A stretch of DNA of 64,000 nt from Flavobacteriaceae bacterium Ap0902 (GCA_009835005.1 WTFG01000004.1:124001-188000); one strand, 5' to 3'. Counted from the first letter of the stretch, positions 16,863 through 26,726 are shown. Notes: generated by a model not told the origin, from the sequence alone. Numbers and translations: made by a program.

Positions 16863-18740
16863 ATGAAATCCTCTATCTATTACAAGATTTGCTTTGCGTT
16901 TATATCTGCTATTATAGTTTATGGATTCTCTCTTACTAATTTTACGTTAATGGTAGATAGTGAATCTCCCATAGTACCCACATTCTCTTTGGAACATGGG
17001 AGGTGGGGAACTAACTTCATTCGTTATCACTTGTTTGGAGGACATTTACCCTATTTCACGCAACTATTAGGTATATTCTTTTTAGGCATAAGTGCTGTTT
17101 TGATGACAGAGATATTCAAATTTAAAAATTTAGCACCCTATGCTTTTATTTTGCTATTTGTCAGTTTTCCGCAGCATGCTTATCAATTGGCTTTTACCAT
17201 GCAGGCAGATGCTATAGGAATTGGTTATTTTACCGGATCGTTAGCAGTTTATTTATGGTTTATCAAATTATCTCATCTTCAAAAGAAAGAATTTTTTACA
17301 ATTAAGAGTATTGCTTATTTATTCTGTGTGATTCTATTATTGACTTGTACTATAGGAACTTATCAGGGGTTAATATTTGTTCCGATTGTTTTATTTGCTG
17401 CAAAATTTTTTCAGTTATTATTTAATAATCTAGATATAAAGAAGGAAATTAGAAATGCTATTCTCTTTGTTGGATCAATGTTTTCAGCTGCAATTTTATA
17501 TCTATTATCTATAAAGATGTTTTTCTCTGATAAGCAAGGGTCATACTTATCCAGTTATGCGGAAGGTGAAAATGAAAATCCATATTTGAGATTTTTAGAA
17601 ATTTGGGAAGATAATTTATTAGGATTATTCTATTACGGAGAACAGTTTTTTATTCTTACTAGTATCTGCGGGCTTCTAACATTAGGCTATTTATTTTATA
17701 AGAGAAAGTATTTTATATTAAAAATTCTAGTGCTTATATTTTTGTTTTTAGCACCATTTATCGTTTCATTTTTTATACCTGGAACCTACCATCCTCCAAG
17801 AATATATATTGGATCTACTATTTTATTTGCATTTATGATCGTATTTATTATCAATAAAATATTCAATCAAAGGATATTAATGATTTTAAGTGTTATCGTT
17901 TTTCTGGGTAATACTTTCATGGTGACGAATTTATTTAACTCCGCTCACCAAATATATCAGTTTGACTTAGAGATGGCCAAAAATATTGATAAAGAGATAA
18001 AATCAAAATTAGGAGGTGATACACCAGAACGTACTTATTTATATTTTCATGGTTCTCCACCTATATCTAATTATCAAGATATGACTTTACCAGATTCAGA
18101 GGTTTTTGCTTCTGGGATATTTCGCTGGGACAATGGTAGTAATCAGAGAATGTTAAATTTCTTCAATTATCATCATTTAGGTAATTATAATGTTATTGAT
18201 AAGGAAGAAATCTATGATCAGATAAAGGATTCGATTCCAAGGATGCCTAAATGGCCTAATGAAGGTTCTATCTGGAAAAAAGATAATATCGTAGTGGTTA
18301 AATTTAGTCAAACAGCAGGTGCACCTTTAAATTTCCAAGATTCAGAGGAATTAAATTCTACTCGCATTAATAAGATAGAAAAATTACCAGAAATTAATGA
18401 GAACATAGTGGGTAATTTTGATGAAATTAAGGACGATCCAGAATCTTTATATATAGTAGGCTGGGCTGCCTTGAAGGGATTAGACTCAGGAAATGTTATG
18501 ATTGAATTAGTAGCAGATAATCAGACAGATATTTACGTAATATCTTCTGCCTCATATCCTAGACAAGATATTTCTAACTGGTTAGCAGATGGTCATAATT
18601 ATGATTCATCTGGCATCATCATAGAATTCGAAAAGAAATACTTAAAAAAAGGTAATTATAGTTTAGGACTTTTAGTTACAGATTTAAATAATCAGAAAAC
18701 ACACTATAAACCCTTTAATCAAATGATGGAAGTAAATTAA
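16863..18740 (+). CDS. GtrII-like glucosyltransferase, polytopic membrane protein
   Basis: The 625-aa protein begins with MVDSESPIVPTFSLEHGRWG, then YHLFGGHLPYF and about ten hydrophobic helices, the layout of the glucosyl transferase GtrII family. GtrII-type enzymes move a sugar from a polyprenyl phosphate carrier to surface polysaccharide on the outside of the inner membrane. After residue ~385 the chain leaves the membrane. The C-terminal soluble part contains FHGSPPISNYQD and a beta-rich end (residues ~510-620) that may be an extra binding domain. The next gene encodes the enzyme expected to supply the lipid-linked sugar. Confidence 0.75.
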   Translation: MKSSIYYKICFAFISAIIVYGFSLTNFTLMVDSESPIVPTFSLEHGRWGTNFIRYHLFGGHLPYFTQLLGIFFLGISAVLMTEIFKFKNLAPYAFILLFVSFPQHAYQLAFTMQADAIGIGYFTGSLAVYLWFIKLSHLQKKEFFTIKSIAYLFCVILLLTCTIGTYQGLIFVPIVLFAAKFFQLLFNNLDIKKEIRNAILFVGSMFSAAILYLLSIKMFFSDKQGSYLSSYAEGENENPYLRFLEIWEDNLLGLFYYGEQFFILTSICGLLTLGYLFYKRKYFILKILVLIFLFLAPFIVSFFIPGTYHPPRIYIGSTILFAFMIVFIINKIFNQRILMILSVIVFLGNTFMVTNLFNSAHQIYQFDLEMAKNIDKEIKSKLGGDTPERTYLYFHGSPPISNYQDMTLPDSEVFASGIFRWDNGSNQRMLNFFNYHHLGNYNVIDKEEIYDQIKDSIPRMPKWPNEGSIWKKDNIVVVKFSQTAGAPLNFQDSEELNSTRINKIEKLPEINENIVGNFDEIKDDPESLYIVGWAALKGLDSGNVMIELVADNQTDIYVISSASYPRQDISNWLADGHNYDSSGIIIEFEKKYLKKGNYSLGLLVTDLNNQKTHYKPFNQMMEVN

Positions 18741-18745
18741 ATCTT

Positions 18746-19696
18746 ATGCAGAAACCTATTATTGGCATTATTCTGCCCTGTTATAATGAAGAAGAAGTTT
18801 TAGATTTCACAATATCTAAATTAAATGAAGTTCTAAATAAACTGAAATCTAATAAAACTATTTCTATAAATAGTTTTATTGCATTAGTAGATGATGGTAG
18901 CAAGGATAAAACTTGGTCTTTAATTAAGTCATACGCAAATGATCTTACTACTATTAAAGGTTTGAAATTAAGTAAAAATGTAGGACATCAAAATGCGTTA
19001 TTAGCAGGCTTATTGAATTTTAATAATGATGCAGATGCACTTATTTCTATAGATGCTGATTTACAAGATGATATTTCCATCATTCCAGAAATGATTAATG
19101 AATTTGTGCAAAGAGATATTCAAGTAGTTTATGCTGTAAGGAGTAAGAGAGATACAGATAGTCTGTTTAAGAAATATTCTGCTTTATTCTTTTATAAATT
19201 AATGCATTGGATGAAAGTGAATATAGTTTATAATCATGCTGATTATAGGCTTTGTAGTAATAAAATTATTGAAGCGCTCTCTCAATACAATGAGGTAAAT
19301 TTATTTCTAAGAGGTATCATCCCTACGATTGGATTCTCTAGTAGTATTGTTTATTATGAAAGGAAAAGCAGGGTGGCAGGTGTTTCTAAATATCCTCTTG
19401 GGAAAATGCTTTCTTTTGCCTTAAATGGAATCACCTCTTTTAGTAATTATCCTTTAAAACTAGTTACATTAATTAGTTTTATTGTTTTATCTCTATGTAT
19501 TTTAGCGACACTGTATGCCATAGGGTCATTCTTTTTAACTAGTATTGTGCCGGGATGGTTATCTACTGTATTGCCACTTTATTTTTTAGGTGGCGTTCAA
19601 TTATTTTGTTTAGGAATTATGGGGGAATACATAGCAAAGATTTATTCCGAAGTTAAAAGTAGACCAAAATATTTCATAGAAAACAGAATTGATTAA
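18746..19696 (+). CDS. Family 2 glycosyltransferase, GtrB/dolichol-phosphate-sugar synthase type
   Basis: This enzyme transfers a sugar from a nucleotide donor to polyprenyl phosphate on the cytosolic face. The GT-A domain has the N-terminal PCYNEEEVL, then VDDGSKDKTW, LSKNVGHQNALLAG and the DADLQDD metal motif. Two C-terminal transmembrane helices follow (residues ~230-300), as in GtrB and its relatives. The length of 316 aa is typical. It starts 5 bp after the GtrII-like gene, so the two form a two-gene unit; the flippase GtrA usually seen with them is not in the window. Confidence 0.9.
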   Translation: MQKPIIGIILPCYNEEEVLDFTISKLNEVLNKLKSNKTISINSFIALVDDGSKDKTWSLIKSYANDLTTIKGLKLSKNVGHQNALLAGLLNFNNDADALISIDADLQDDISIIPEMINEFVQRDIQVVYAVRSKRDTDSLFKKYSALFFYKLMHWMKVNIVYNHADYRLCSNKIIEALSQYNEVNLFLRGIIPTIGFSSSIVYYERKSRVAGVSKYPLGKMLSFALNGITSFSNYPLKLVTLISFIVLSLCILATLYAIGSFFLTSIVPGWLSTVLPLYFLGGVQLFCLGIMGEYIAKIYSEVKSRPKYFIENRID

Positions 19697-19741
19697 TATA
19701 AATTTAACCAGTAAAACACTAAAATTTATTTCATAACAAAA

Positions 19742-19767
19742 AAAGCCAGACATATCTGCCTGGCTTT
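19742..19767. terminator. Bidirectional terminator between glycosyltransferase and subtilase genes
   Basis: The stem is AAAGCCAG with CTGGCTTT (8 bp) and a 10-nt loop, with A-rich and T-containing flanks. It separates the plus-strand glycosyltransferase unit from the minus-strand parA operon end. Confidence 0.75.
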
Positions 19768-19790
19768 ATACATATTATAACTGATGTAAT

Positions 19791-21446
19791 TTATTCTCTT
19801 CTTGCTTTAGAACGGCTAATCTTAACCTTTTGGTCGGCTAATTTAACAGCATTCAAAGCATTGACCACTTTTCCTTGCGTAGAAATTTCTGTTAGGTCTG
19901 GATTAACATTACCAGATTCTATTAATAATTCTCTAAGCTCTGGAGCAGATAGCGTAGGATAATAACTCCAAACCATGGCAGCAACACCAGCTACTACAGG
20001 TGCAGCCATACTGGTTCCTTGTAAATATCTATATTTATTTTCTGGAACCGTAGAATAAATCTCTAAACCAGGAGCAAAGATATCTACTCCTTTTTTACCA
20101 AAGTTAGAAAAACTTGCTTTGATTTTATCATTATATCTAGTACTTGCCCCAACAGTTAACCAAGTATCAGAGATATCTTGTCCATCTTCATTAAAATTCG
20201 TAGGATAATTAGATTCTGTATCAATATCCTTGTTATCGTTACCTGCAGCATGTACCATCAACACACCCTTCTCTGTAGCATATCTAATCGCATCCCATAC
20301 CAATTCCTTATCTGGAGAATACGCTTTACCAAAACTCATATTTAGAACTTTTGCTCCATTATCTACAGCATACCTAATAGCATTTGCTACATCCTTGTCA
20401 CGCTCATCTCCATTAGGGACAGTACGAACACTCATAATCTCCACGTGGCGAGCCACACCGTCCATACCTAATTCATTAGAATATTTGGCGCCAATAATAC
20501 CAGCAACATGCGTTCCATGCAGTGAATCGGGTCCATCTACATCATTATTTCCATAATATTTCTCTGTTTTATCATCATAATTATCACCCACAATTGGTCT
20601 TGGGTCAAAATTAACATCGTAGTTTTTCTGTCTTTGTAAATAGTAATTTCTTTGAGGATCGTTTTCTATTTCAGTTTTAATTTCAGCAATTAATTCCGCT
20701 GGTGTGTTTCCAAATAATCCATCTGCTTTTTCTGTATTCACGGCATTCAAGAAATTTTCTTTCAAAGCACCAGCTTGATTATTTTCTGGTTCAAAAGCTC
20801 TTAAATTTTCTACAGAAATCACTTTATCCATACCATAGGAATTACCAAAAGAATTCATGGCGTCTAGCATTCCTTCTATTTGAGCATCAATCTGTGCAAG
20901 TGTCATGTTGGTTTTGGCCAATTCTTCTTCCACCTGAATTTTCATCTTTTTGTATTCCTCGTACTTCTCTGGATATTTCTCCTTGTTATTTTGATTTGTA
21001 AATTCATCTGGTGTCTCAAATAAATCCATTCCTTCTTTTACAAGACGAGTGATTTCCAAAGTATCCTCGTCCACATTACCATCTGGCCCTCCAATGAAGT
21101 TCCAACCATGAATATCATCTACATACCCATTATTATCATCGTCTATGCCATTATTAGGGATTTCATTGATGTTAGTCCAGAGAACTTCTTTTAAATCTTC
21201 ATGCTCAATATCCACGCCGCTATCTATTACTGCAACAATGATTGGGCTAGGTTTTAAATTTTTGCTTTCTACGAATTTGTAAGCAGCATCCGTAGAAACG
21301 CCATAAATGGAATCGCTTTCAAAATCTGCATGGAACCAATTTCTCTTGGCCAACTCCTCTGCAGAAATTTCTGTCACGGGAGTCTCTTGCGCATGGGAAA
21401 TTAACATTCCTCCAAATACCACTAAGGGCAATAAAATCTTTTTCAT
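19791..21446 (-). CDS. Secreted subtilisin-like serine protease (S8)
   Basis: This 551-aa protein has a signal peptide ending HAQ-E near residue 20. The catalytic triad is visible: D75 in AVIDSGVD, H310 in HGTHVAG and S479 in GTSMAAP, with oxyanion N403 in AAGND. Between D75 and H310 lies a long insertion (about residues 122-300), largely charged and probably helical. Just before it stands NNGIDDDNNGYVDD, a likely calcium loop. No C-terminal secretion domain is seen; the protein ends in a basic tail (SRSKARRE). It overlaps wbqC by 4 bp and ends the operon. Confidence 0.93.
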   Translation of the reverse strand: MKKILLPLVVFGGMLISHAQETPVTEISAEELAKRNWFHADFESDSIYGVSTDAAYKFVESKNLKPSPIIVAVIDSGVDIEHEDLKEVLWTNINEIPNNGIDDDNNGYVDDIHGWNFIGGPDGNVDEDTLEITRLVKEGMDLFETPDEFTNQNNKEKYPEKYEEYKKMKIQVEEELAKTNMTLAQIDAQIEGMLDAMNSFGNSYGMDKVISVENLRAFEPENNQAGALKENFLNAVNTEKADGLFGNTPAELIAEIKTEIENDPQRNYYLQRQKNYDVNFDPRPIVGDNYDDKTEKYYGNNDVDGPDSLHGTHVAGIIGAKYSNELGMDGVARHVEIMSVRTVPNGDERDKDVANAIRYAVDNGAKVLNMSFGKAYSPDKELVWDAIRYATEKGVLMVHAAGNDNKDIDTESNYPTNFNEDGQDISDTWLTVGASTRYNDKIKASFSNFGKKGVDIFAPGLEIYSTVPENKYRYLQGTSMAAPVVAGVAAMVWSYYPTLSAPELRELLIESGNVNPDLTEISTQGKVVNALNAVKLADQKVKISRSKARRE

Positions 21447-22054
21447 TCTTTTAATTTTTTTAAATAAATAACGGACTCTGGTCCTAAGTTACATAATAAG
21501 TCTATAAAACTTAAATCGGGTTCAAAACTTAATTTTTCTTCAAATACTTGAGGATAACTTGGAATTATAACTGGCTCTTCTCTAGCCAAATACTTTTCTC
21601 TGAAATCATTATCCACTAAGTGATCTCCTGCTTGGTAATATTGATTTGTTTTCTTAATATCAGAGTCAAATTGTAGTAATTTCAAAAGTCGTTCCAATAT
21701 ATAATAATTCAAATCAAAAAGATAGGTGAAATCAGCATGTAAAACATCCTCAAAGAAATGCTCATAATATTCAAAGTAAGGCGACCTGCGGTAGGCAGCT
21801 TCTAGGGATTTAAAATGTTCTTTTCTCCAATGCTCTGCATAGGCGATTTTAATATCCTTGATGCGTCTGCTTTTGTTGTTTTTTTGTGTTGGAACACTCA
21901 GCATTTGTCTACCATTAGGACCTTGAATATAACACCTGGTTCTATAGGATTGTTTTTGAATATTTTCAAAATTATCTAGAACAGGATTATCTGCATGAAT
22001 CCAATCAGCCATATAGCGTATGGTGGGGAAAAAATGTGCAGAGAAAATATCCAT
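21443..22054 (-). CDS. WbqC family protein
   Basis: This is a cytosolic protein of 203 aa in the WbqC-like family, first named in O-antigen clusters and of unknown biochemical activity. Typical blocks are FPTIRYMADWIHADNPVLDN, SYRTRCYIQGPNGRQMLSVP, HWRKEHFKSLEAAY and the final DLLCNLGPESV. Members usually have about 200-230 aa, so this one is complete. It follows lepB and overlaps the protease gene by ATGA, which implies coupled translation. Confidence 0.85.
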   Translation of the reverse strand: MDIFSAHFFPTIRYMADWIHADNPVLDNFENIQKQSYRTRCYIQGPNGRQMLSVPTQKNNKSRRIKDIKIAYAEHWRKEHFKSLEAAYRRSPYFEYYEHFFEDVLHADFTYLFDLNYYILERLLKLLQFDSDIKKTNQYYQAGDHLVDNDFREKYLAREEPVIIPSYPQVFEEKLSFEPDLSFIDLLCNLGPESVIYLKKLKE

Positions 22055-22100
22055 ATTAAGTTTTGGTTTAGAAGGTTCTATTGAATATTTAAGTATTCGG

Positions 22101-23621
22101 TTATGATTTATTTTTCTTTTCTTTCACCTTTTTTCTAAAGAAATCCCAGCCAAAGAATAACACTAAAATAATAATACCTACCCATAAATAACTCGTTTTG
22201 TTGGGTTCTCCATTGTTAGGAACTGTGAACCATCTATCCCATTTCCATCCACTCTTTGGCTCAAACCCAAAAACTTGATTTAGGTTTGCCCACAAGAAGA
22301 AAGGTTGACCAATAATATAAGTTTCTGGTACAAAACCAAAATATCTACCATCCCAAGAATTATGTCTATTATCACCCATCATGAAATAGTAATCATACTT
22401 GAAGGTGTATTGCGTAATCGGTGTATCACCATCCCAAATTTTACCATCTCTTGATACTAGATTCACATCTTCAAACTTTTCTATTACGTCTATATAATTA
22501 ACCAAATTATCTAACGTTAAATCAATTGTTTGTCCTTTCTGAGGCACTTGCAAAGGTCCATAGAAATCAGCATTCCAGGATTCACCCTTAGGATAAACGC
22601 CTCTATCTGCAACACCCTCTTCACGCTTTATCCATTCTGCCGTTAGTGTATTAGGATTATTTTTTAACTGAAGGAATATTTCTTCTGTAATACCATGAAA
22701 TTCATAAGCATACCCATTCTGAATTGATGCAATATCATAATTCGTACCTACTAAGCCGTATTCTTCTTGCAGGTATTTAGGGCTTAATTGTGTCTTGAAA
22801 GTAAATAAAGCACTTGATTGCATTTGTGCATCTGCTTTAGGCACAAATTTTTCTTGATTCACAAATAATTCGCCATCCATTACTTCAATCACATCACCTG
22901 GTTCCCCCACTAAACGTTTCACATAATTATCTTTTCTGTCTATGGGTGCAAAAAGTGAATCTGCTGGGAAATTGAACACGACAATATCATTTTTCTGTGG
23001 TTTCTTCCATCCTGGGATTCTAGCATAGGGTAATTGTAATTTTTCAATAAATAAATTTCTATTAAATAAATCAGAAAAAGGTACAGCTACAGGTGTATTC
23101 GGAATACGCGTTCCATAAATGTTTTTACTTACAAACAGCGCATCTCCAATTCTCAATGTATTTTCCATAGAACCAGTTGGGATAATCATAGGTTGAACAA
23201 AATATACATGCACGGTTGTGGCTAAGATGACAGCAAATAGAATCGCAGAAATAATAGTTTCTTTTCTATCTTCTGGGCCCGTGTAGGCAGGTTTTTCTAC
23301 ATAATTTAAATAATAAATATAAAATCCAAGCGTAAAAATAACAAGAAGTGCATCTACTAAACTGCGTTTACCGTAACTTCTAATAAAATCTACCCAGATA
23401 ATTAAAATCATGATGGGGGAGATGATAGGTAAAAATAGTAAAATCACCCACCATTTTGGGCGTTTGATGATGTCCATAAGAGCTACTGCATTGTAAATAG
23501 GTATAGCAGCTTCCCATGCTTTGCGTCCCGCTTTTTGGTACAAATGCCAAGTTCCTGCGAAATGGATGATTTGTACTACAATAAAAAATATAAACCAATC
23601 GGTCCAAGTACTTAGCCACAT
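22101..23621 (-). CDS. lepB: Signal peptidase I
   Basis: This inner-membrane protease removes signal peptides from exported proteins. The catalytic serine is S151 in IPTGSMENTLRIGD and the general-base lysine is K235 in DNYVKRLVGEPGD. The last conserved box is YFMMGDNRHNSWDGRYFG with FVPE. The 506-aa length is large because Flavobacteriales have an extra N-terminal membrane domain (about residues 1-110, several helices) and a long insertion. A C-terminal helix (LWVGIIILVLFFGWDFF) adds another membrane anchor. It is part of the parA-parB-DUF5683-dapB-lepB operon. Confidence 0.95.
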   Translation of the reverse strand: MWLSTWTDWFIFFIVVQIIHFAGTWHLYQKAGRKAWEAAIPIYNAVALMDIIKRPKWWVILLFLPIISPIMILIIWVDFIRSYGKRSLVDALLVIFTLGFYIYYLNYVEKPAYTGPEDRKETIISAILFAVILATTVHVYFVQPMIIPTGSMENTLRIGDALFVSKNIYGTRIPNTPVAVPFSDLFNRNLFIEKLQLPYARIPGWKKPQKNDIVVFNFPADSLFAPIDRKDNYVKRLVGEPGDVIEVMDGELFVNQEKFVPKADAQMQSSALFTFKTQLSPKYLQEEYGLVGTNYDIASIQNGYAYEFHGITEEIFLQLKNNPNTLTAEWIKREEGVADRGVYPKGESWNADFYGPLQVPQKGQTIDLTLDNLVNYIDVIEKFEDVNLVSRDGKIWDGDTPITQYTFKYDYYFMMGDNRHNSWDGRYFGFVPETYIIGQPFFLWANLNQVFGFEPKSGWKWDRWFTVPNNGEPNKTSYLWVGIIILVLFFGWDFFRKKVKEKKNKS

Positions 23622-23669
23622 ATTATGTATGTTTTAATTTGAATATAAGTAGTGATAATGATTCATTTG

Positions 23670-24383
23670 TTACAATCCTAATACATCTTTCATTGTAAAT
23701 ACCCCTTTTTTATCATGAATATACTCTGCAGCTTTCAGTGCCCCGTAGGCAAAGCCCTCTCTGGAGTTCGCTGTATGTTTTAATTCAATAGAATCAATAT
23801 CAGAATTGAATTGCACAACGTGTGTTCCAGGTACATTTTCTCTCCTAAAAGCCTGTATTGGAATAATATTATCTTTTGTATTTGGTGAATCGCGTAATTC
23901 CCAAGATTTGTAATTTGTCTCTAGGATTATTTTCTCTGCAATAGTGATAGCCGTTCCACTCGGTGCGTCTTTTTTTTCTGTATGATGCGTTTCTTGGATA
24001 GAAGTAGAGTAGAGTGGGTGATCCTTCATTAGTTTCGCAGCATTCTGCACCATGGCAAAAAATAAATTGACGCCCAAAGAAAAATTAGAAGCATAAATAA
24101 AGGACCCATTAAATCGGTCTACTTTAGTTTCTATATCGCCCATAAGATGCGTCCAACCAGTTGTCCCGCTTACTGTAGGAATATCACTTTTTAAAAGTTG
24201 CACTATATTTTTATAAGCAGATTCTGGTTTGGTAAATTCAATGGCTACATCTGGCTGGGTATCTACTAATTGGCTATGTGTTGGGGTCTCATTTATTTTT
24301 AAAACAATCTTATGACCAGCCGCTAAAGCCAATTTCTCTATGGTTTTACCCATTTTGCCGTAACCAATAATTGCAATCTTCAT
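23670..24383 (-). CDS. dapB: 4-hydroxy-tetrahydrodipicolinate reductase
   Basis: This enzyme performs the NAD(P)H reduction step of the lysine and diaminopimelate pathway. Visible signatures are the Rossmann start IAIIGYGKMGKTI, VSGTTGWTH, FIYASNFSLGVNLFF, and the substrate-binding block ETHHTEKKDAPSGTA. At 237 aa it is complete. Its ATG shares an A with the stop of the upstream DUF5683 gene (TAATG), so the two are tightly coupled. Confidence 0.96.
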   Translation of the reverse strand: MKIAIIGYGKMGKTIEKLALAAGHKIVLKINETPTHSQLVDTQPDVAIEFTKPESAYKNIVQLLKSDIPTVSGTTGWTHLMGDIETKVDRFNGSFIYASNFSLGVNLFFAMVQNAAKLMKDHPLYSTSIQETHHTEKKDAPSGTAITIAEKIILETNYKSWELRDSPNTKDNIIPIQAFRRENVPGTHVVQFNSDIDSIELKHTANSREGFAYGALKAAEYIHDKKGVFTMKDVLGL

Positions 24384-24949
24384 TATAAATCTAATTTTAA
24401 GGATAAGCCTAAATGCGTTTCGCCCGTCATTGGATCTGCAAAGGCAAGAGGATCAACACTTAAATCTTTGTCTTTCCTAATTTCATACAGATGTGCATCT
24501 ACAGTAGCATCAATTACGTTTAATGCATAGACTAAAATGGTGATGGCAATGGCGTAATCTCTATTTCTACGCATATCATCTTGGATACTACCTAATCTTT
24601 GAGCATCAAGAATGCCCGAATACTGATGTTCTTCTCCATTGAGTTCTGCAATAAAGGCTTCTCTATATTTATTTTTTAAATCATTGTAGTATAGTGTAAA
24701 GCCAATACCAGTTCCTAAGGCTCCCCAAACAATGGGTATTTTCCAATATCTCTCATTATAAACCTGTCCCAAACCTGGCAATACAGCAGAATACAAAGAA
24801 GCTTTTAATGGGTTTTTGGAATCCAATGCAATATCGGCAGTAAAAGGATTTGATTCTATAGCGACAGAATCTGTTATTACTCCAACTTCCTCTACTTGGG
24901 CAAGCAAGATAAATGGAAATAATATTAGAATGAAATTTAACCACTTCAT
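24383..24949 (-). CDS. DUF5683 membrane protein
   Basis: This 188-aa protein has a signal peptide (ending near LLAQ) and a conserved core KASLYSAVLPGLGQVYNERYW plus KIPIVWGALGTGIGFTLYYN. It then has RRNRDYAIAITILVYALNVI and DATVDAHL. These are the marks of DUF5683, a family standing between parB and dapB in many Flavobacteriales. The function is unknown; it is probably an integral or membrane-bound envelope protein. It overlaps parB by 4 bp. Confidence 0.85.
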   Translation of the reverse strand: MKWLNFILILFPFILLAQVEEVGVITDSVAIESNPFTADIALDSKNPLKASLYSAVLPGLGQVYNERYWKIPIVWGALGTGIGFTLYYNDLKNKYREAFIAELNGEEHQYSGILDAQRLGSIQDDMRRNRDYAIAITILVYALNVIDATVDAHLYEIRKDKDLSVDPLAFADPMTGETHLGLSLKLDL

Positions 24950-25821
24950 CCTAATAATTCTTTTAAACGTTCAAAATCTTCATCGGAATCAAAATTTAAA
25001 ATAATCTTTCCTTTACCGTTGCTATTACGCTTGATTTCAACTTTGGTTTCCCATTGATTGGTCCAAGATTTCTGTATCTTTTTATAATCATTTGGTAAGT
25101 CTTTAGTTGTGCTTGATTTAGGCTTCGGGTTTTTAAGGCTTTTTATATATTGCTCGGTTTGCCTAACAGACAGATTTTTTTGAATAATCTCTTCATAAGC
25201 ATCCAATTGCTGATTGTTGTCTTCTAGTGTAATGAGTGCTCTACCGTGCCCCATAGAAATCATTCCGTCACGAATTCCTGTTTGTACAATTGGGTCTAGT
25301 TTAAGCAATCGTAAATAGTTTGTGACTGTACTTCTATCTTTTCCAACGCGGCGGCTCATTTCCTCTTGGGTTAAATTGACATCATCAATTAATCTTTGGT
25401 AGGTTAAAGCAACCTCAATCGCATCTAGATCTTCACGTTGAATGTTTTCTACCAATGCCATTTCTAGCATTTCTCTATCATCTGCTAAACGGATAAAAGC
25501 AGGAATGCTTTCTAAACCAGCCATTTGAGAAGCACGGTATCTGCGTTCTCCAGAAATTAATTCAAATTTGTTTTGAACTTTACGTACCGTAATCGGCTGT
25601 ATAACGCCTAATTCTTGGATGGACTGCGCCAATTCTTGCAAGGCAGTTTCATTAAAATAAGTTCTTGGTTGATTAGGATTGCGGCTGATTCGGCTGATTG
25701 GTATATCTATAATGCTACTCACTAATTCTTTGGCGCCAGCATCTTGCGCCGAATTCGTTTGCTCATTCGATTCACTCAACAGGGCAGATAATCCTCTTCC
25801 TAATGCTTTCTTTTTAGCCAT
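24946..25821 (-). CDS. parB: Chromosome-partitioning protein ParB
   Basis: ParB is a CTP-dependent DNA clamp that loads at parS sites near the origin and works with ParA in chromosome segregation. The 291-aa protein has the N-terminal KKKALGRGLSALL, the CTPase/ParB-N block ISRNPNQPRTYFNETALQEL with GERRYRAS, and a helix-turn-helix (MSRRVGKDRSTVTNYLRLL). The dimerisation part ends GKIILNFDSDEDFERLKELL. The gene sits 14 bp after parA. I did not see a perfect parS palindrome in the window. Confidence 0.96.
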   Translation of the reverse strand: MAKKKALGRGLSALLSESNEQTNSAQDAGAKELVSSIIDIPISRISRNPNQPRTYFNETALQELAQSIQELGVIQPITVRKVQNKFELISGERRYRASQMAGLESIPAFIRLADDREMLEMALVENIQREDLDAIEVALTYQRLIDDVNLTQEEMSRRVGKDRSTVTNYLRLLKLDPIVQTGIRDGMISMGHGRALITLEDNNQQLDAYEEIIQKNLSVRQTEQYIKSLKNPKPKSSTTKDLPNDYKKIQKSWTNQWETKVEIKRNSNGKGKIILNFDSDEDFERLKELLG

Positions 25822-25835
25822 TTATTTTAAATATC

Positions 25836-26609
25836 TTATACGCTATCGTTATTATTTTTTAAAAACTCGTGAGCCAAATTTAAGTAATTTTCTGCACCTT
25901 TACTATCTGCGTCATATTTAATGATGCTCTCACCATAACTAGGAGACTCACTTAATCGCACATTCCGATTGATTAAAGTATCAAAAACCATTTTCGGGAA
26001 ATGATTTTTCACTTCTTCTACCACTTGATTGCTCAATCTTAATCGGGAATCAAACATAGTTAGTAGTAATCCCTCTACGTCAAGACTTGGGTTATGATGT
26101 TGTTGAACTCCTTTGATGGTGTTTAATAACTTACCCAATCCCTCTAGTGCAAAATATTCACATTGGATCGGAATAATAACAGAATCCGCTGCGGTAAGTG
26201 CGTTCAAGGTGATAAGTCCTAAGGATGGGGCACAGTCAATGAAAATATAATCGTAATCATCTTTTACCTCTAACAGAGCCGCTTTTAAAAGGGATTCTCT
26301 TCTATCTACATCTACCAATTCAATTTCTGCCGCCACCAAATCCACATGAGATGGAATGATGTCCAGGTTAGGTGAATTCGTTTTTTGTATTACTTCTCTT
26401 GCGGTTAACTCATGTTCTAGAACTTCATAAGTACCATGTTCTAGATTTTCTATATCAATCCCTAAACCAGAGGAAGCATTCGCTTGTGGATCTGCATCTA
26501 TCAGGAGAGTTTTCTTCTCTAGAATACCCACGGCTGCAGAAAGATTAATGGCTGTAGTAGTTTTGCCTACACCTCCTTTTTGATTAGCAATTGCTATGAT
26601 TTTACCCAT
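25836..26609 (-). CDS. parA: Chromosome-partitioning ATPase ParA (Soj)
   Basis: ParA is a deviant Walker ATPase that moves the ParB-parS complex over the nucleoid. The P-loop is KGGVGKTT (K11-T18) with the signature lysine. Other marks are LIDADPQANASSGLG, IDCAPSLGLITLNAL and the late PSYGESIIKYDADSKGAENY. The 257-aa length is standard for chromosomal Soj. It is the first gene of the minus-strand operon and is divergent from the iron transporter permease, sharing a 130-bp control region. Confidence 0.96.
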   Translation of the reverse strand: MGKIIAIANQKGGVGKTTTAINLSAAVGILEKKTLLIDADPQANASSGLGIDIENLEHGTYEVLEHELTAREVIQKTNSPNLDIIPSHVDLVAAEIELVDVDRRESLLKAALLEVKDDYDYIFIDCAPSLGLITLNALTAADSVIIPIQCEYFALEGLGKLLNTIKGVQQHHNPSLDVEGLLLTMFDSRLRLSNQVVEEVKNHFPKMVFDTLINRNVRLSESPSYGESIIKYDADSKGAENYLNLAHEFLKNNNDSV

Positions 26610-26726
26610 TAAATTAATTTTGAATTCCCAAAAATAAGAAGAATTAAACTTTTAACTGATTTTATGTGGTGCTAATTATCAACAAAACACAATTAGTTTT
26701 TAATAACGTAAGAATGCAGATTTAAT

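Noticed and set aside
24946-26609. A parS site near parAB
   Set aside because: I looked for the TGTTTCACGTGAAACA palindrome and saw only partial matches (for example around 3434 and 59803), which are too weak to call.
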